Below, one piece after another: positions 8,526 through 16,854 of a stretch of 29,134 nt of DNA. The stretch is from positions 1 through 29,134 of the forward strand of contig JBIOEJ010000072.1 in assembly GCA_044445965.1 (NCBI GenBank), given 5' to 3'. This stretch comes from GAS188 sp044445965 (GTDB lineage: Bacteria; Pseudomonadota; Alphaproteobacteria; Rhizobiales; Beijerinckiaceae). Below the pieces are notes generated by a model. The model saw nothing but the letters and a program-made list of their open reading frames with translations, made no database searches and was not told the DNA's origin. Numbering within the stretch: position 1 is the first letter of the stretch; each line of letters begins with the position of its first letter. The position numbers were made by a program, and so were the translations under genes.

Positions 8526-8546
8526 CCTCCCCCTTTCAGGGGGAGG
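8526..8546. repeat. Stem-loop repeat, copy 1 (livK-livH gap)
   Basis: Perfect 8-bp stem, CCTCCCCC (8526-8533) and GGGGGAGG (8539-8546), with a 5-nt loop TTTCA. It is the first of two related hairpins in the 217-bp gap between the binding-protein and permease genes. Confidence 0.75.
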
Positions 8547-8611
8547 ATGGACGCGCACCCGATACGGTTCATCCAAAGTCCGGAAGTCGATATCTCAAGC
8601 GCCGGCTTTCT

Positions 8612-8634
8612 CCCTCCCCCTAAAAGGGGGAGGG
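8612..8634. repeat. Stem-loop repeat, copy 2 (livK-livH gap)
   Basis: Perfect 9-bp stem, CCCTCCCCC (8612-8620) and GGGGGAGGG (8626-8634), with loop TAAAA, followed by a G-rich tail to about 8647. It has the same core as copy 1, 86 bp away. The T-run expected of an intrinsic terminator is absent. Confidence 0.75.
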
Positions 8635-8675
8635 TTGGGGTGGGGGTCAAGACTAGGCCCGAAGGCCTCCATCCC

Positions 8676-9554
8676 ATGACGCTCCAGACCGTCGTCCAGA
8701 TCCTGGCGAGCGGGCTGTTGATGGGGTTGATCTACGCGCTCATCGCGGCCGGCCTCTCGCTGATCTTCGGACTGATGGACGTCGTGAATTTCGCTCATGG
8801 CGAGTTCCTGATGCTCGCCATGTATGCGACCTTCGGCGTCGTCGTGGCGACGGCGCTCGATCCGGTGCTCGCCGCGCCGCTCGTCATCGGCATCATGTTC
8901 GTGGTCGGCGCGCTCGCCTATCTCCTGATCATCCGCTATGCGATGCGCGCCAAGGCCAATATCGGCATGGTGCAGGTGTTCGCGACCTTCGGGCTCGGAA
9001 TCACCATTCGCGGCCTCGCGCAGCATTTTTTCACCCCCGATTATCGCAGCATCCAGACGAGCTGGCTCGCCGGGCGCACCTTCGATATCGGCGGCATCTT
9101 CCTGCCCCTGCCGCAGCTTGTCGGCGGGGTCGTCTCGTGCCTCAGCTTCCTCGCCCTCTATCTGATCATCCGCCGCACCGATTTCGGCCGCGCGCTCGAG
9201 GCGACGCGCGAGGATGCTGGCGCCGTCGGCCTCGTCGGCATCGACAAGAACCGCGTCTTCGCGCTCGGCTGGGGGCTCGGCGCCGCGCTCGTCGGCATTG
9301 CGGGCTCGGTGATGGCGATTTTCTACTACATCCACCCGGATGTCGGGGGCCCCTTCGCGCTGATCGCCTATGTGACGGTGGCGCTCGGCGGCTTCGGCTC
9401 GATCTTCGGCGCGCTGGCGGCGGGCCTGATCGTCGGCCTCGTCGAGGCGATCTCGGCAACCATCCTCGCGCCCTCCATGAAGGCGATAGGCATCTACGCG
9501 GTCTATCTCGCGGTGGTGTTCGTGCGCCCGCGCGGCCTGTTCGGGAACCTCTGA
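8676..9554 (+). CDS. Branched-chain amino acid-type ABC importer permease (LivH-like)
   Basis: 292-aa inner-membrane permease of the LivH family, with about eight hydrophobic segments. It opens with QILASGLLMGLIYALIAAGL and the family motif VVNFAHGEFLML. ALGGFGSIFGALAAGLIVG near the C-terminus is the conserved region thought to contact the ATPases. The frame is open back to 8547, but that stretch encodes only the repeat hairpins; the ATG at 8676 begins the conserved protein. livM follows with a 1-bp gap. No strong ribosome-binding site is visible ahead of the ATG. Confidence 0.92.
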   Translation: MTLQTVVQILASGLLMGLIYALIAAGLSLIFGLMDVVNFAHGEFLMLAMYATFGVVVATALDPVLAAPLVIGIMFVVGALAYLLIIRYAMRAKANIGMVQVFATFGLGITIRGLAQHFFTPDYRSIQTSWLAGRTFDIGGIFLPLPQLVGGVVSCLSFLALYLIIRRTDFGRALEATREDAGAVGLVGIDKNRVFALGWGLGAALVGIAGSVMAIFYYIHPDVGGPFALIAYVTVALGGFGSIFGALAAGLIVGLVEAISATILAPSMKAIGIYAVYLAVVFVRPRGLFGNL

Positions 9555-9555
9555 C

Positions 9556-10557
9556 ATGCAGCGCCAGAGCTCTCCCGATCGAGCCTTCGCCGGGAGACGC
9601 CGCGGCCAGCTTGCCGTCGCCGTGACGGTCGCGGCCGCGGTCGCGGTCCTGCCCTTGCGCGTCCAAGATGTCTACCTGCAGAACATGCTCGTCTTGACAT
9701 TGATGTATGCGGCGCTGTCGCAGAGCTGGAACATCCTCGGCGGCTATTGCGGACAGATCTCGCTCGGTCACGCCATCTATTTCGGCCTCGGCGCCTATAC
9801 CTCCACCCTGCTCTACACGCATGCGGGCCTCACCCCTTGGATCGGCATGCTGGCGGGAGGCGCGCTCGCCGCCGTGGTGGCGCTCATCCTCGGCTATCCG
9901 TTCTTCCGCCTGCGAGGCCATTACTTCACCATAGCCACCATCGTGGTCGCCGAGACGGCCCTGCTCTCGATGATCAATTGGGATTTCGCGGGCGGCGCCC
10001 AGGGCATCCAGATCCCCTATGGTCCCGATAGCTGGCTGCATCTGCAATTTGCCCGCAACAAGCTCCCCTATATCTATTTTGCGCTGGGTCTCGCCTGCAT
10101 CACCTGGCTCGTGACCTTCGCGATCGAGGATTCGAAATGGGGCTATTGGTGGCGCGCCGTGAAGGACAATGCGGAGGCGGCCGAAAGCCTCGGCGTCGAG
10201 GTCTTCCGGTCGAAGATGGCGGCGGCCGCCGTCTCCGCCTCCTTCACCGCGATCGGCGGCAGCTTCTACGCGGCCTTCGTGTCCTATATCGATCCCGACA
10301 GCGTGATGGGCTTCCAGTTCTCGCTCTTGATCGCGCTGCCGGCGGTGCTCGGCGGCATCGGCACTCTCTGGGGCCCGGCGCTCGGAGCGGCGGTGCTGAT
10401 CCCCTTGACCGAGCTCACGAGAAGCTACCTCGGCGGCTCCGGCAACGGGCTCGACCTGATCATCTACGGCGTGCTCATCATGGTGATCTCGCTGGTGCGG
10501 CCGGCGGGACTGACGAGCCTCTCCTTTCGACGCCGCGCGGCGCAAGCTGCCGCATGA
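9556..10557 (+). CDS. Branched-chain amino acid-type ABC importer permease (LivM-like)
   Basis: 333-aa inner-membrane permease of the LivM family. Signatures are the block SQSWNILGGYCGQISLGHA, then FGLGAYT, and the C-terminal ALPAVLGGIGTLWGPALGA, with multiple membrane spans. The N-terminal 20 residues are basic and cytoplasmic. It starts 1 bp after the livH stop, and its own TGA overlaps the livG ATG as ATGA, so the membrane and ATPase subunits are translationally coupled. Confidence 0.92.
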   Translation: MQRQSSPDRAFAGRRRGQLAVAVTVAAAVAVLPLRVQDVYLQNMLVLTLMYAALSQSWNILGGYCGQISLGHAIYFGLGAYTSTLLYTHAGLTPWIGMLAGGALAAVVALILGYPFFRLRGHYFTIATIVVAETALLSMINWDFAGGAQGIQIPYGPDSWLHLQFARNKLPYIYFALGLACITWLVTFAIEDSKWGYWWRAVKDNAEAAESLGVEVFRSKMAAAAVSASFTAIGGSFYAAFVSYIDPDSVMGFQFSLLIALPAVLGGIGTLWGPALGAAVLIPLTELTRSYLGGSGNGLDLIIYGVLIMVISLVRPAGLTSLSFRRRAAQAAA

Positions 10558-11285
10558 GCGCGCCGCTCCTCGAGGTGCGCAACGTCACGCGCCGCTTCGG
10601 CGGGCTCCTCGCCAATAGCGACGTCTCGCTTGCCGTCGCCGAGGGGGAAGTCCTCGGCCTCATCGGACCGAACGGGGCCGGGAAATCGACGCTCTTCAAT
10701 ATGATCGCGGGCCTCTATCCGCCGAGCGAGGGACGCATCCTGTTCGCGGCTGCGGACATCACGAGGATGAGCGCGCCGATGCGCTGCGCGCAGGGCATTG
10801 CGCGCACCTTCCAGGTGGTGCGCAGCTTCGATTCGATGTCGGTCGTCGAGAACGTCATCGTCGGCGCCTTGGTGCGCACGCCGAGCGCCGCCGAAGCGCG
10901 CCGCAAGGCGCTCGGCGTGCTCGAGCGCGTCGACCTCGCCCGGCGGGCGCGGGCGCGCGCGGTAGACCTCACTCCGCCGGAGAAGCGCAGGCTCGAGATC
11001 GCCCGTGCGCTTGCGACCGAGCCGAAGCTCCTGCTGCTCGACGAGGCGCTGACGGGGCTGACGCCGGCCGAGGCGCGTGCCGGCGTCGAGCTCATCCGGC
11101 AGATCCGCCAAGGAGGCATCACCATCATCATGGTCGAGCATGTCATGGAGGTCGTGATGCCGCTCGTCGACCGCGTGGTGGTGCTCAATCTCGGCAAGGT
11201 TCTCGCGGAGGGGCTGCCGAAGGACGTGGTGCGCGACGAGGCCGTGATCGGCGCCTATCTCGGGGATCGGCATCGTGCTGCTTGA
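10554..11285 (+). CDS. ABC importer ATPase (LivG-like)
   Basis: 243-aa ATPase of the importer. Walker A is GPNGAGKST (38-46), the Q-loop Gln is near 87, Walker B is LLLLDE (159-164) and the switch His is His195. The ABC signature, normally LSGGQ or LSYGQ, reads LTPPEKR (139-145), so the usual Ser/Tyr-Gly-Gly core is missing. Variant signatures occur in some HAAT LivG-like proteins, so it may still work with LivF supplying a canonical signature. The upstream extension of the open frame lies inside livM; the ATG at 10554 matches the family start and overlaps livM by 4 bp. Confidence 0.92.
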   Translation: MSAPLLEVRNVTRRFGGLLANSDVSLAVAEGEVLGLIGPNGAGKSTLFNMIAGLYPPSEGRILFAAADITRMSAPMRCAQGIARTFQVVRSFDSMSVVENVIVGALVRTPSAAEARRKALGVLERVDLARRARARAVDLTPPEKRRLEIARALATEPKLLLLDEALTGLTPAEARAGVELIRQIRQGGITIIMVEHVMEVVMPLVDRVVVLNLGKVLAEGLPKDVVRDEAVIGAYLGDRHRAA

Positions 11286-11982
11286 GGTTCGATCCCTCAC
11301 CACCGCCTATCAGGGCCTGGTCGCCCTCTCCGACGCCTCGATCGACGTGGCGCAGGGCGAGATCGTCTTGGTCGCAGGCGCCAACGGGGCCGGGAAATCG
11401 ACGCTGCTGAAATCGATCGCCGGCATGGAGCGGGTGCGCTCGGGCAGCGTGACCTTCCTCGGCGAGCGCATCGACGGGCTTGCCACCCATCTCGTCACCG
11501 CGCGCGGCATCGCCTACGTGCCGGAGAACCGGCGCTTGTTCCCGCGGCTCTCGGTTGCCGATACCCTGCGTCTCGGCAGCTACATGTTCCGGGGGAAGGC
11601 CGATCGCGAGGCGCCGATCGAGCGCGTCTTTGCGCTCTTCCCGCGCTTGCGAGAGCGCCTGGAGCAACGCGCCGAAACGCTCTCCGGCGGCGAGCAGCAA
11701 ATGCTGGCGATCGGCCGCGCCTTGATGACGCGCCCGAAGCTCCTGATGCTCGACGAACCTTCGCAAGGCATCATGCCGAAGCTTGTCGACGAGATCTTCC
11801 AGGCGATCTTGGCGACCCGCCAGGCCGGAGTCACCGTGCTCCTCGTCGAGCAGCGCTTGTCGGAAAGCCTCGAAATCGCCGACCGGGCCTTCATCTTGCA
11901 GACCGGCCGGGTGATCCTGTCGGGACCATCGAGCGAGCTTCGCGACAATGCCGAGGTGCGCAAGGCGTATCTCGGAATGTAG
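11275..11982 (+). CDS. ABC importer ATPase (LivF-like)
   Basis: 235-aa second ATPase. Walker A is GANGAGKST (35-43), the signature LSGGEQQ (136-142) is canonical, and Walker B is LLMLDE (156-161). The switch position reads VEQ, Gln in place of His, which is usual in LivF proteins. The start is a GTG at 11275, 11 bp inside livG, giving the family N-terminus MLLEVRSLTTAYQG. It ends the importer operon. The convergent glcF stop is only 10 bp away, leaving no room for a separate terminator between them. Confidence 0.93.
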   Translation: MLLEVRSLTTAYQGLVALSDASIDVAQGEIVLVAGANGAGKSTLLKSIAGMERVRSGSVTFLGERIDGLATHLVTARGIAYVPENRRLFPRLSVADTLRLGSYMFRGKADREAPIERVFALFPRLRERLEQRAETLSGGEQQMLAIGRALMTRPKLLMLDEPSQGIMPKLVDEIFQAILATRQAGVTVLLVEQRLSESLEIADRAFILQTGRVILSGPSSELRDNAEVRKAYLGM

Positions 11983-11992
11983 GTCCTGGCCT

Positions 11993-13333
11993 TTAGGGCG
12001 CCGCCACCTCGTGAGGGACAGGCCCGCCCAGCGCCCAGTCCAGGAGCTCGACCGTGTGCAGCACCGGCGGTGCGGTCGGCCCGCCTGCACGCTTGCGGTT
12101 GGCGAAGCCCTTGGCGATCTGGGTGATGCAGCCGATATTGCCGGTCGCCACGATATCCGGCCGCGTGCGGGCGATATTGCCCACCTTGCGTTCGCGCAAC
12201 TCTCCGGCGATTTGCGGCTGCAGGATGTTATAGACGCCGGCCGAGCCGCAGCAGATATGGCCTTCGGCCACATCCTTCACGACGAAGCCCGCGGCGCGAA
12301 GCAGCATCTTCGGCTCATCCGTGATCTTCTGGCCATGCTGCATCGAGCAGGCCGAGTGATAGGCGACGGTGAGACCGCCCGGGCGCGCCGGAACGGGCAA
12401 TTCGAGCCCTGCGAGATATTCCGAGATGTCCTTGGCGAGCGCCGAGATTTTCGCCGCTTTCGCCGCGAGCTTCTCGTCGTTGCGGAACATGAAGCCGTAA
12501 TCCTTGATCGTGGTGCCGCAGCCCGATGCCGTGAGCAGGATGGCGTCGAGGCGGCCTCGCTCGCTCTCGGCATGCCAGGCTTCGATATTATTGACCGCGA
12601 AGGCATGAGAGGCCTCTTCGCGGCCCATATGGTGCACCAGGGCGCCGCAGCAGCCTTCACCCTTCACGGTCACCACCTCGACGCCGAGCCGGTTCAAGAG
12701 CCTTGTCGCCGCCGCGTTGATTTGGGGCTTCAGCACCGATTGGGCGCAGCCTTCGAGCAGCGCTACCCGCGCCTTGCGGATGCCGGCGGCCGGGAAGACG
12801 GTAGGTTGAGGCGGGCGCGCCTCGACCGGCAACGAGGCCGGAGCAAGCTCCAGCATCGTCGCGAGCCGCTCGCCCATGGAGGGGATGAGGCGCAAGAGGC
12901 CCTTGAAGGGTTGGCCGAGCTTCGCCGCCCGCAAGGCCAGGCGGAAGCGGCGCCGATGCGGCAAGATCGCCGCGAGAACTGCGCGGATCGCACGATCGCC
13001 CAAGGGGCGGCGATAGCTGTCCTCGATATAGGCGCGCGCATGGTCGACGAGGTGCATGTAGTTCACGCCGGAGGGGCAAGTCGTCATGCAGGAGAGGCAG
13101 GAGAGGCAGCGGTCGATGTGCTTGACGACTTCGGGCGAGGCCGGCTTCTGACCCTCGAGCATGTCCTTGATGAGGTAGATGCGCCCGCGCGGCGAATCGA
13201 GCTCGTCGCCGAGCAGAAGATAGGTCGGGCAAGTCGCGGTGCAGAAGCCGCAATGCACGCAGGAGCGCAGAATCTTCTCCGACGAGGCCATGTCCGGATC
13301 GGCGAGCTGGGCTGGGGAGAACGAGGTCTGCAT
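11993..13333 (-). CDS. glcF: Glycolate oxidase iron-sulfur subunit GlcF
   Basis: 446-aa GlcF, the electron-transfer subunit of glycolate oxidase. It has two ferredoxin-type 4Fe-4S sites: CVHCGFCTATCP (Cys25, 28, 31, 35) and CLSCLSCMTTCP (Cys76, 79, 82, 86). Two CCG-domain motifs follow, GCCGALVHH and ICCGSAGVYN. The open frame reaches 13651, but the extension overlaps glcE. The ATG at 13333 gives MQTSFSPAQLADPD, the conserved family start; ATG 13363 and 13384 are alternatives, none with a clear ribosome-binding site. It is the last gene of glcD-glcE-glcF and passes electrons from the flavin subunits towards the membrane quinone pool. Confidence 0.94.
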   Translation of the reverse strand: MQTSFSPAQLADPDMASSEKILRSCVHCGFCTATCPTYLLLGDELDSPRGRIYLIKDMLEGQKPASPEVVKHIDRCLSCLSCMTTCPSGVNYMHLVDHARAYIEDSYRRPLGDRAIRAVLAAILPHRRRFRLALRAAKLGQPFKGLLRLIPSMGERLATMLELAPASLPVEARPPQPTVFPAAGIRKARVALLEGCAQSVLKPQINAAATRLLNRLGVEVVTVKGEGCCGALVHHMGREEASHAFAVNNIEAWHAESERGRLDAILLTASGCGTTIKDYGFMFRNDEKLAAKAAKISALAKDISEYLAGLELPVPARPGGLTVAYHSACSMQHGQKITDEPKMLLRAAGFVVKDVAEGHICCGSAGVYNILQPQIAGELRERKVGNIARTRPDIVATGNIGCITQIAKGFANRKRAGGPTAPPVLHTVELLDWALGGPVPHEVAAP

Positions 13334-13404
13334 TGCGCGCAAGCGTTGCCAGTTAACCGCCATGCCGGCACTTGGTGCCGACATCTGCGACGAGGCGCAT
13401 GGCC

Positions 13405-14592
13405 TCACACTCCTGCATACATGCGCCCAGGCTCGAGCACGCCCCACGGATCGAAGCTCGCCTTGACGCCCCGCGTGAGCCGCATGATCGCTTCTGGTTG
13501 CGGCTGGAACACCTCGACCGCCGCGCGCACCGCGTCCGGCGCCCGCACCAATGTCGCGTGGCCCCCGGCGACACGCGCCGCCGCATGGATGAGGGCGGAG
13601 CCCGTATCGTCTTGGGCGTCGAAGGCGAGCCAGACGAGGCCGCCGCCCCAATCATAGAACCAGCGCGCGTCCAATTTGGCGCCGACCGCCCCGGCAAACC
13701 ACGCTCCGTTGGTGGGCGGCACGGATACGCGCCAGATGGCTCGCTCGCGCGGCTCCGCGAGCAAGGCCGCGTCGCGCACTTGCCGCCACAAGACCTGACT
13801 TACCTCGGCGTCGAGACGCCCGGCTTGCCCGAAGGGCCGCAGCACCGTCGCAAGCGCCTGGGCGCGATAGGAAACCGCGCTGGCGAAACCTTCGAGCCGC
13901 AGCAAGGTGCGCGCGCCATCGGCCCCGATTCCGGCCGGCAAATGCGCGGCACCGGTTACCTCGAACGGCGAGCCTAGGCCGGAAGACAGCGCCTCGACGG
14001 CGCGCCGGTCGGCAAGGCCCTCGAGCACCAGCGTCGTCTGCGTCTCCGGGATCGGCAGCACCTTGAAGGTGACCTCCGTCAGAAAGCCGAGCGTGCCGAA
14101 GGCGCCCGCCATCAACCGCGTCAGGTCGAGGCCGGTGACGTTCTTCATCACTCGCCCGCCCGATTTGACGGCTTGGCCCAACCCGTTGACCAGGCGCACG
14201 CCGAGAAAGGAATCGCGACAGGCGCCGGCCCTGATCCGGCGCGGGCCCGAGAGGTTCGCGGCCGCCATGCCGCCGATCGTCGGCTCGCCCCTGGTGCCGA
14301 AGAGCGGTCGGTAGTCCATGGGCTCGAAAGGCAGGCGCTGGCCCTTCGCCGCGAGCACGCCCTCGACCTCTGCGAGCGCCGTACCGGCGCGGGCCGCGAT
14401 GACGAGCTCGGAAGGCTCGTGAAGCGTGATGCCCGTGAGCCGCGCGCTCGACACCACGTCTTGCGTCTGCGTCGGGCGGCCGAGGCCGCGCTTCGTTGCC
14501 CCACCGACGATAGACAGCGGGGTGCGATGCGCGGCGGCCTCGGCGATGACGGCTGCGCCCTCAGCTTCGGAAGCCGGGTTATGCGTGGTCAT
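13405..14592 (-). CDS. glcE: Glycolate oxidase FAD-binding subunit GlcE
   Basis: 395-aa GlcE with one FAD_binding_4 domain and a shortened cap. Visible blocks are LSIVGGATKRGLGRP near residue 27-41, GTRGEPTIGGMAAANLSGPRR, and the tail FDPWGVLEPGRMYAGV typical of GlcE. It works with GlcD and GlcF to oxidise glycolate to glyoxylate. The ATG at 14592 overlaps the glcD stop as ATGA, so I discard the upstream extension to 14748, which is a shadow of glcD. Confidence 0.92.
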   Translation of the reverse strand: MTTHNPASEAEGAAVIAEAAAHRTPLSIVGGATKRGLGRPTQTQDVVSSARLTGITLHEPSELVIAARAGTALAEVEGVLAAKGQRLPFEPMDYRPLFGTRGEPTIGGMAAANLSGPRRIRAGACRDSFLGVRLVNGLGQAVKSGGRVMKNVTGLDLTRLMAGAFGTLGFLTEVTFKVLPIPETQTTLVLEGLADRRAVEALSSGLGSPFEVTGAAHLPAGIGADGARTLLRLEGFASAVSYRAQALATVLRPFGQAGRLDAEVSQVLWRQVRDAALLAEPRERAIWRVSVPPTNGAWFAGAVGAKLDARWFYDWGGGLVWLAFDAQDDTGSALIHAAARVAGGHATLVRAPDAVRAAVEVFQPQPEAIMRLTRGVKASFDPWGVLEPGRMYAGV

Positions 14593-16016
14593 CGCCCATC
14601 GAGCGGAAACACCTTCGCCGGGTTCAACAGCCAGGCCGGATCGAAGGCCGAGCGCACGCGCATCTGCTGAGCGAGGTCGGCGTCCGAGAACTGACAGCGC
14701 ATCAGGTCGCGCTTCTCGATGCCGACGCCATGCTCGCCGGTGAGGCAACCGCCGGCTTCGACGCAGAGCCTGAGAATATCGGCGCCCGCGGCCTCGGCCT
14801 TGCGCCGCTCGGCCTCGTCATTGACGTTGTAGAGGATCAAGGGATGCATATTGCCGTCGCCAGCGTGGAAGACATTGGCGACGCGCAGCCCATAGCTATC
14901 GACGATCTCGGAGGTGCGACGCAGCACATGCGAGAGCTGCCCAGTGGGCACCGTGCCGTCCATGCAGATATAGTCGGCGACGCGCCCCGTCGCGCCGAAG
15001 GCGGATTTGCGGCCCTTCCAGATCAGCGCCGTCTCCATTGCGGATTTGCTCTCCTTGATCACCGTCACGCCGTGCGCTTTGGCGATGGCAATGATCTTGT
15101 CGAGCTCCGCCTCCATTTCGCCTTCCGATCCCTCGACCTCGATGATCAGCATCGCGGCGACATCGAGCGGATAGCCCGCATGGGCGAAATCCTCGCAGAT
15201 CTTGATGGCAGGCGCGTCCATGAACTCCATGGCGACCGGAATGATGCCGGCGCCGATGATGGCGGCGACCGCGGAGCCCGCCGCTTCGCTCGACGGGAAG
15301 CCAAACAGCACCGGCCGTGCCCCCTCGGCCGCGCGCAGGATGCGCACTACGGCCTCCGTGACGATGCCGAGCTGGCCCTCCGCGCCGCAGACGAGAGCGA
15401 GGAGGTCGTAGCCGGCGGCGTCGAGCGCTTCGCCGCCGAGATCGACGACCGTGCCGTCGACGAGCACCAAGCGCACGCCGAGGAGGTTGTTGGTGGTAAC
15501 GCCGTATTTCAGGCAGTGGGCACCGCCCGAATTCATGCCGATATTGCCGCCGATGCTGCAGGCAAGCTGCGAGGATGGATCCGGCGCATAGAAGAAACCT
15601 TCCTGCGCGACCGCGCCGGAGATCGCCAGATTGGTGACGCCGGCCTGGACGCGGGCAGTGCGGCCGGCGAAATCGACATCGAGCACGCGGCTCATCCTGG
15701 CGACGCAGACGACGACCGCGTCCTCCTGCGGGATGGCGCCGCCCGAGAGCGAGGTGCCGGCTCCGCGAGGTGTCACCGGCACGCCCTCCTCGTTGAGATA
15801 GCCCATCACGGCCGCGACCTCCTCGGTCGAGCGCGGCAGGACGACCGCGAGGGGCACGCGGCGATAGGCGGTGAGCGCGTCGGTCTCGAAGGCGCGGCGC
15901 TCATCGAGCTTGTGGATCACCGAATCCGAGGGCAGCAAACGGCGCAGCCCGCCGATAATTGCCTCGCGTCGCGCCAGAATCGCGCGATCGGGGGCAGGGA
16001 ATGCGATTTCAGACAT
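14589..16016 (-). CDS. glcD: Glycolate oxidase catalytic subunit GlcD (FAD-linked)
   Basis: 475-aa GlcD of the vanillyl-alcohol-oxidase flavoprotein family. FAD-binding residues lie in RGAGTSLSGG (84-93) and in ACSIGGNIGMNSGGAH. The C-terminal cap carries VFHAGDGNMHP and LTGEHGVGIEKRDLM, both conserved in GlcD and D-lactate dehydrogenases. Linked glcE and glcF favour glycolate. The ATG at 16016 has an excellent GGGGAGG 5 nt upstream, deciding against the longer frame to 16133. It is the first gene of the operon; its promoter should lie in the 145 bp up to the tlpA stop. Confidence 0.95.
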   Translation of the reverse strand: MSEIAFPAPDRAILARREAIIGGLRRLLPSDSVIHKLDERRAFETDALTAYRRVPLAVVLPRSTEEVAAVMGYLNEEGVPVTPRGAGTSLSGGAIPQEDAVVVCVARMSRVLDVDFAGRTARVQAGVTNLAISGAVAQEGFFYAPDPSSQLACSIGGNIGMNSGGAHCLKYGVTTNNLLGVRLVLVDGTVVDLGGEALDAAGYDLLALVCGAEGQLGIVTEAVVRILRAAEGARPVLFGFPSSEAAGSAVAAIIGAGIIPVAMEFMDAPAIKICEDFAHAGYPLDVAAMLIIEVEGSEGEMEAELDKIIAIAKAHGVTVIKESKSAMETALIWKGRKSAFGATGRVADYICMDGTVPTGQLSHVLRRTSEIVDSYGLRVANVFHAGDGNMHPLILYNVNDEAERRKAEAAGADILRLCVEAGGCLTGEHGVGIEKRDLMRCQFSDADLAQQMRVRSAFDPAWLLNPAKVFPLDGR

Positions 16017-16161
16017 GCCGTCCTCCCCGAATTCGGGCATTGCCGTCCACCCGAGTCTAGCAGCCCCGCGCCTGCGCTCAAAGCCGGACCTCCGCGCCGA
16101 CTTGCTGAAGGGCCATCCCTGCGAGAGTTCCACTAGGAAAACCTTGCAGATCGGCGTCCGA

Positions 16162-16791
16162 TCACGATCGCGGCAGCGCCGCCCTCACCAGCGCCGCTGC
16201 GTCGGCGCTGCCCCAATCGGCCGGGCCATTGATGATTCCGAGCGCGCAGCCATCGGCGCCGACCAACATCGAGACCGGTAAGCCTTCGACCTTGGCGGAG
16301 GCCTTCAGATCTTGGAACACGGTGACCGACTGGTCATAGAAATATGCGAGATGCTTGACGCCGGCCTCTTGCAGGAAGGCTCTAGGCTTGTCGGGGTTGC
16401 GCTGGTCGATATTGATCGGCACCACTTGGAACTTCGTCGAACCGAGAGTGCCCTCGAGCCTGTCGAGCGCCGGCATTTCCTGGCGGCAGGGAATGCACCA
16501 GGTGGCCCAGAGATTGACGAGCACGGTCTTGCCCTGGAAATCGGCGAGCTTCTTGGGCGTGCCGCCATCGGCGAAGAAGACGAGGTTCGGCGCCGGCACG
16601 GGATCGTCCAGGATGCGCATCGCCGCGACCTCGCCGGCGGCGAGCGGCTTCAAACGCTCCGCCGTCAGGCGCGCCGCCGTGCAAACGCTGTTGCCCGATG
16701 CGCCCCGCGTCGCGTAGAAGGCGCCGGCGGCGGCGAGGCTCATCCCCGCAAGGGCGAGGATCCCTATCCGCCGCGCGCTATTCGTCTTCAT
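16162..16791 (-). CDS. tlpA: Thiol:disulfide interchange protein TlpA
   Basis: 209-aa membrane-anchored thioredoxin-like protein. An N-terminal hydrophobic anchor (about 9-27) is followed by a periplasmic domain with the redox motif WCIPC (Cys99, Cys102) and a cis-Pro at 172. Cys37 and Cys182 correspond to the extra structural disulfide of Bradyrhizobium TlpA, and the segment CTAARLTAERLKPLAAGEVA also matches that protein. TlpA keeps cytochrome aa3 assembly factors reduced and supports copper insertion into oxidase. GGAGCG precedes the ATG. It is divergent from argH across a 63-bp gap, an arrangement I recall from Bradyrhizobiaceae. Confidence 0.9.
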   Translation of the reverse strand: MKTNSARRIGILALAGMSLAAAGAFYATRGASGNSVCTAARLTAERLKPLAAGEVAAMRILDDPVPAPNLVFFADGGTPKKLADFQGKTVLVNLWATWCIPCRQEMPALDRLEGTLGSTKFQVVPINIDQRNPDKPRAFLQEAGVKHLAYFYDQSVTVFQDLKASAKVEGLPVSMLVGADGCALGIINGPADWGSADAAALVRAALPRS

Positions 16792-16854
16792 TGCGTTCGC
16801 TCCGCTTCGGCCCGCAAGCTTCGACCGGCGCTTCCATTAGCCGAGGATGACACC

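Noticed and set aside
9166..10545. 459-aa minus-strand open frame
   Set aside because: Shadow of livH and livM; composition of reversed transmembrane codons.
11983..11992. Possible bidirectional terminator between livF and glcF
   Set aside because: Only 10 bp lie between the stops and I see no hairpin with T-runs there.
14730..16136. 468-aa plus-strand open frame
   Set aside because: Antisense to glcD, which carries all flavin-binding motifs.
16312..16854. 181-residue N-terminal extension of argH
   Set aside because: Overlaps tlpA on the other strand; argH family start and ribosome-binding site fall at 16855.
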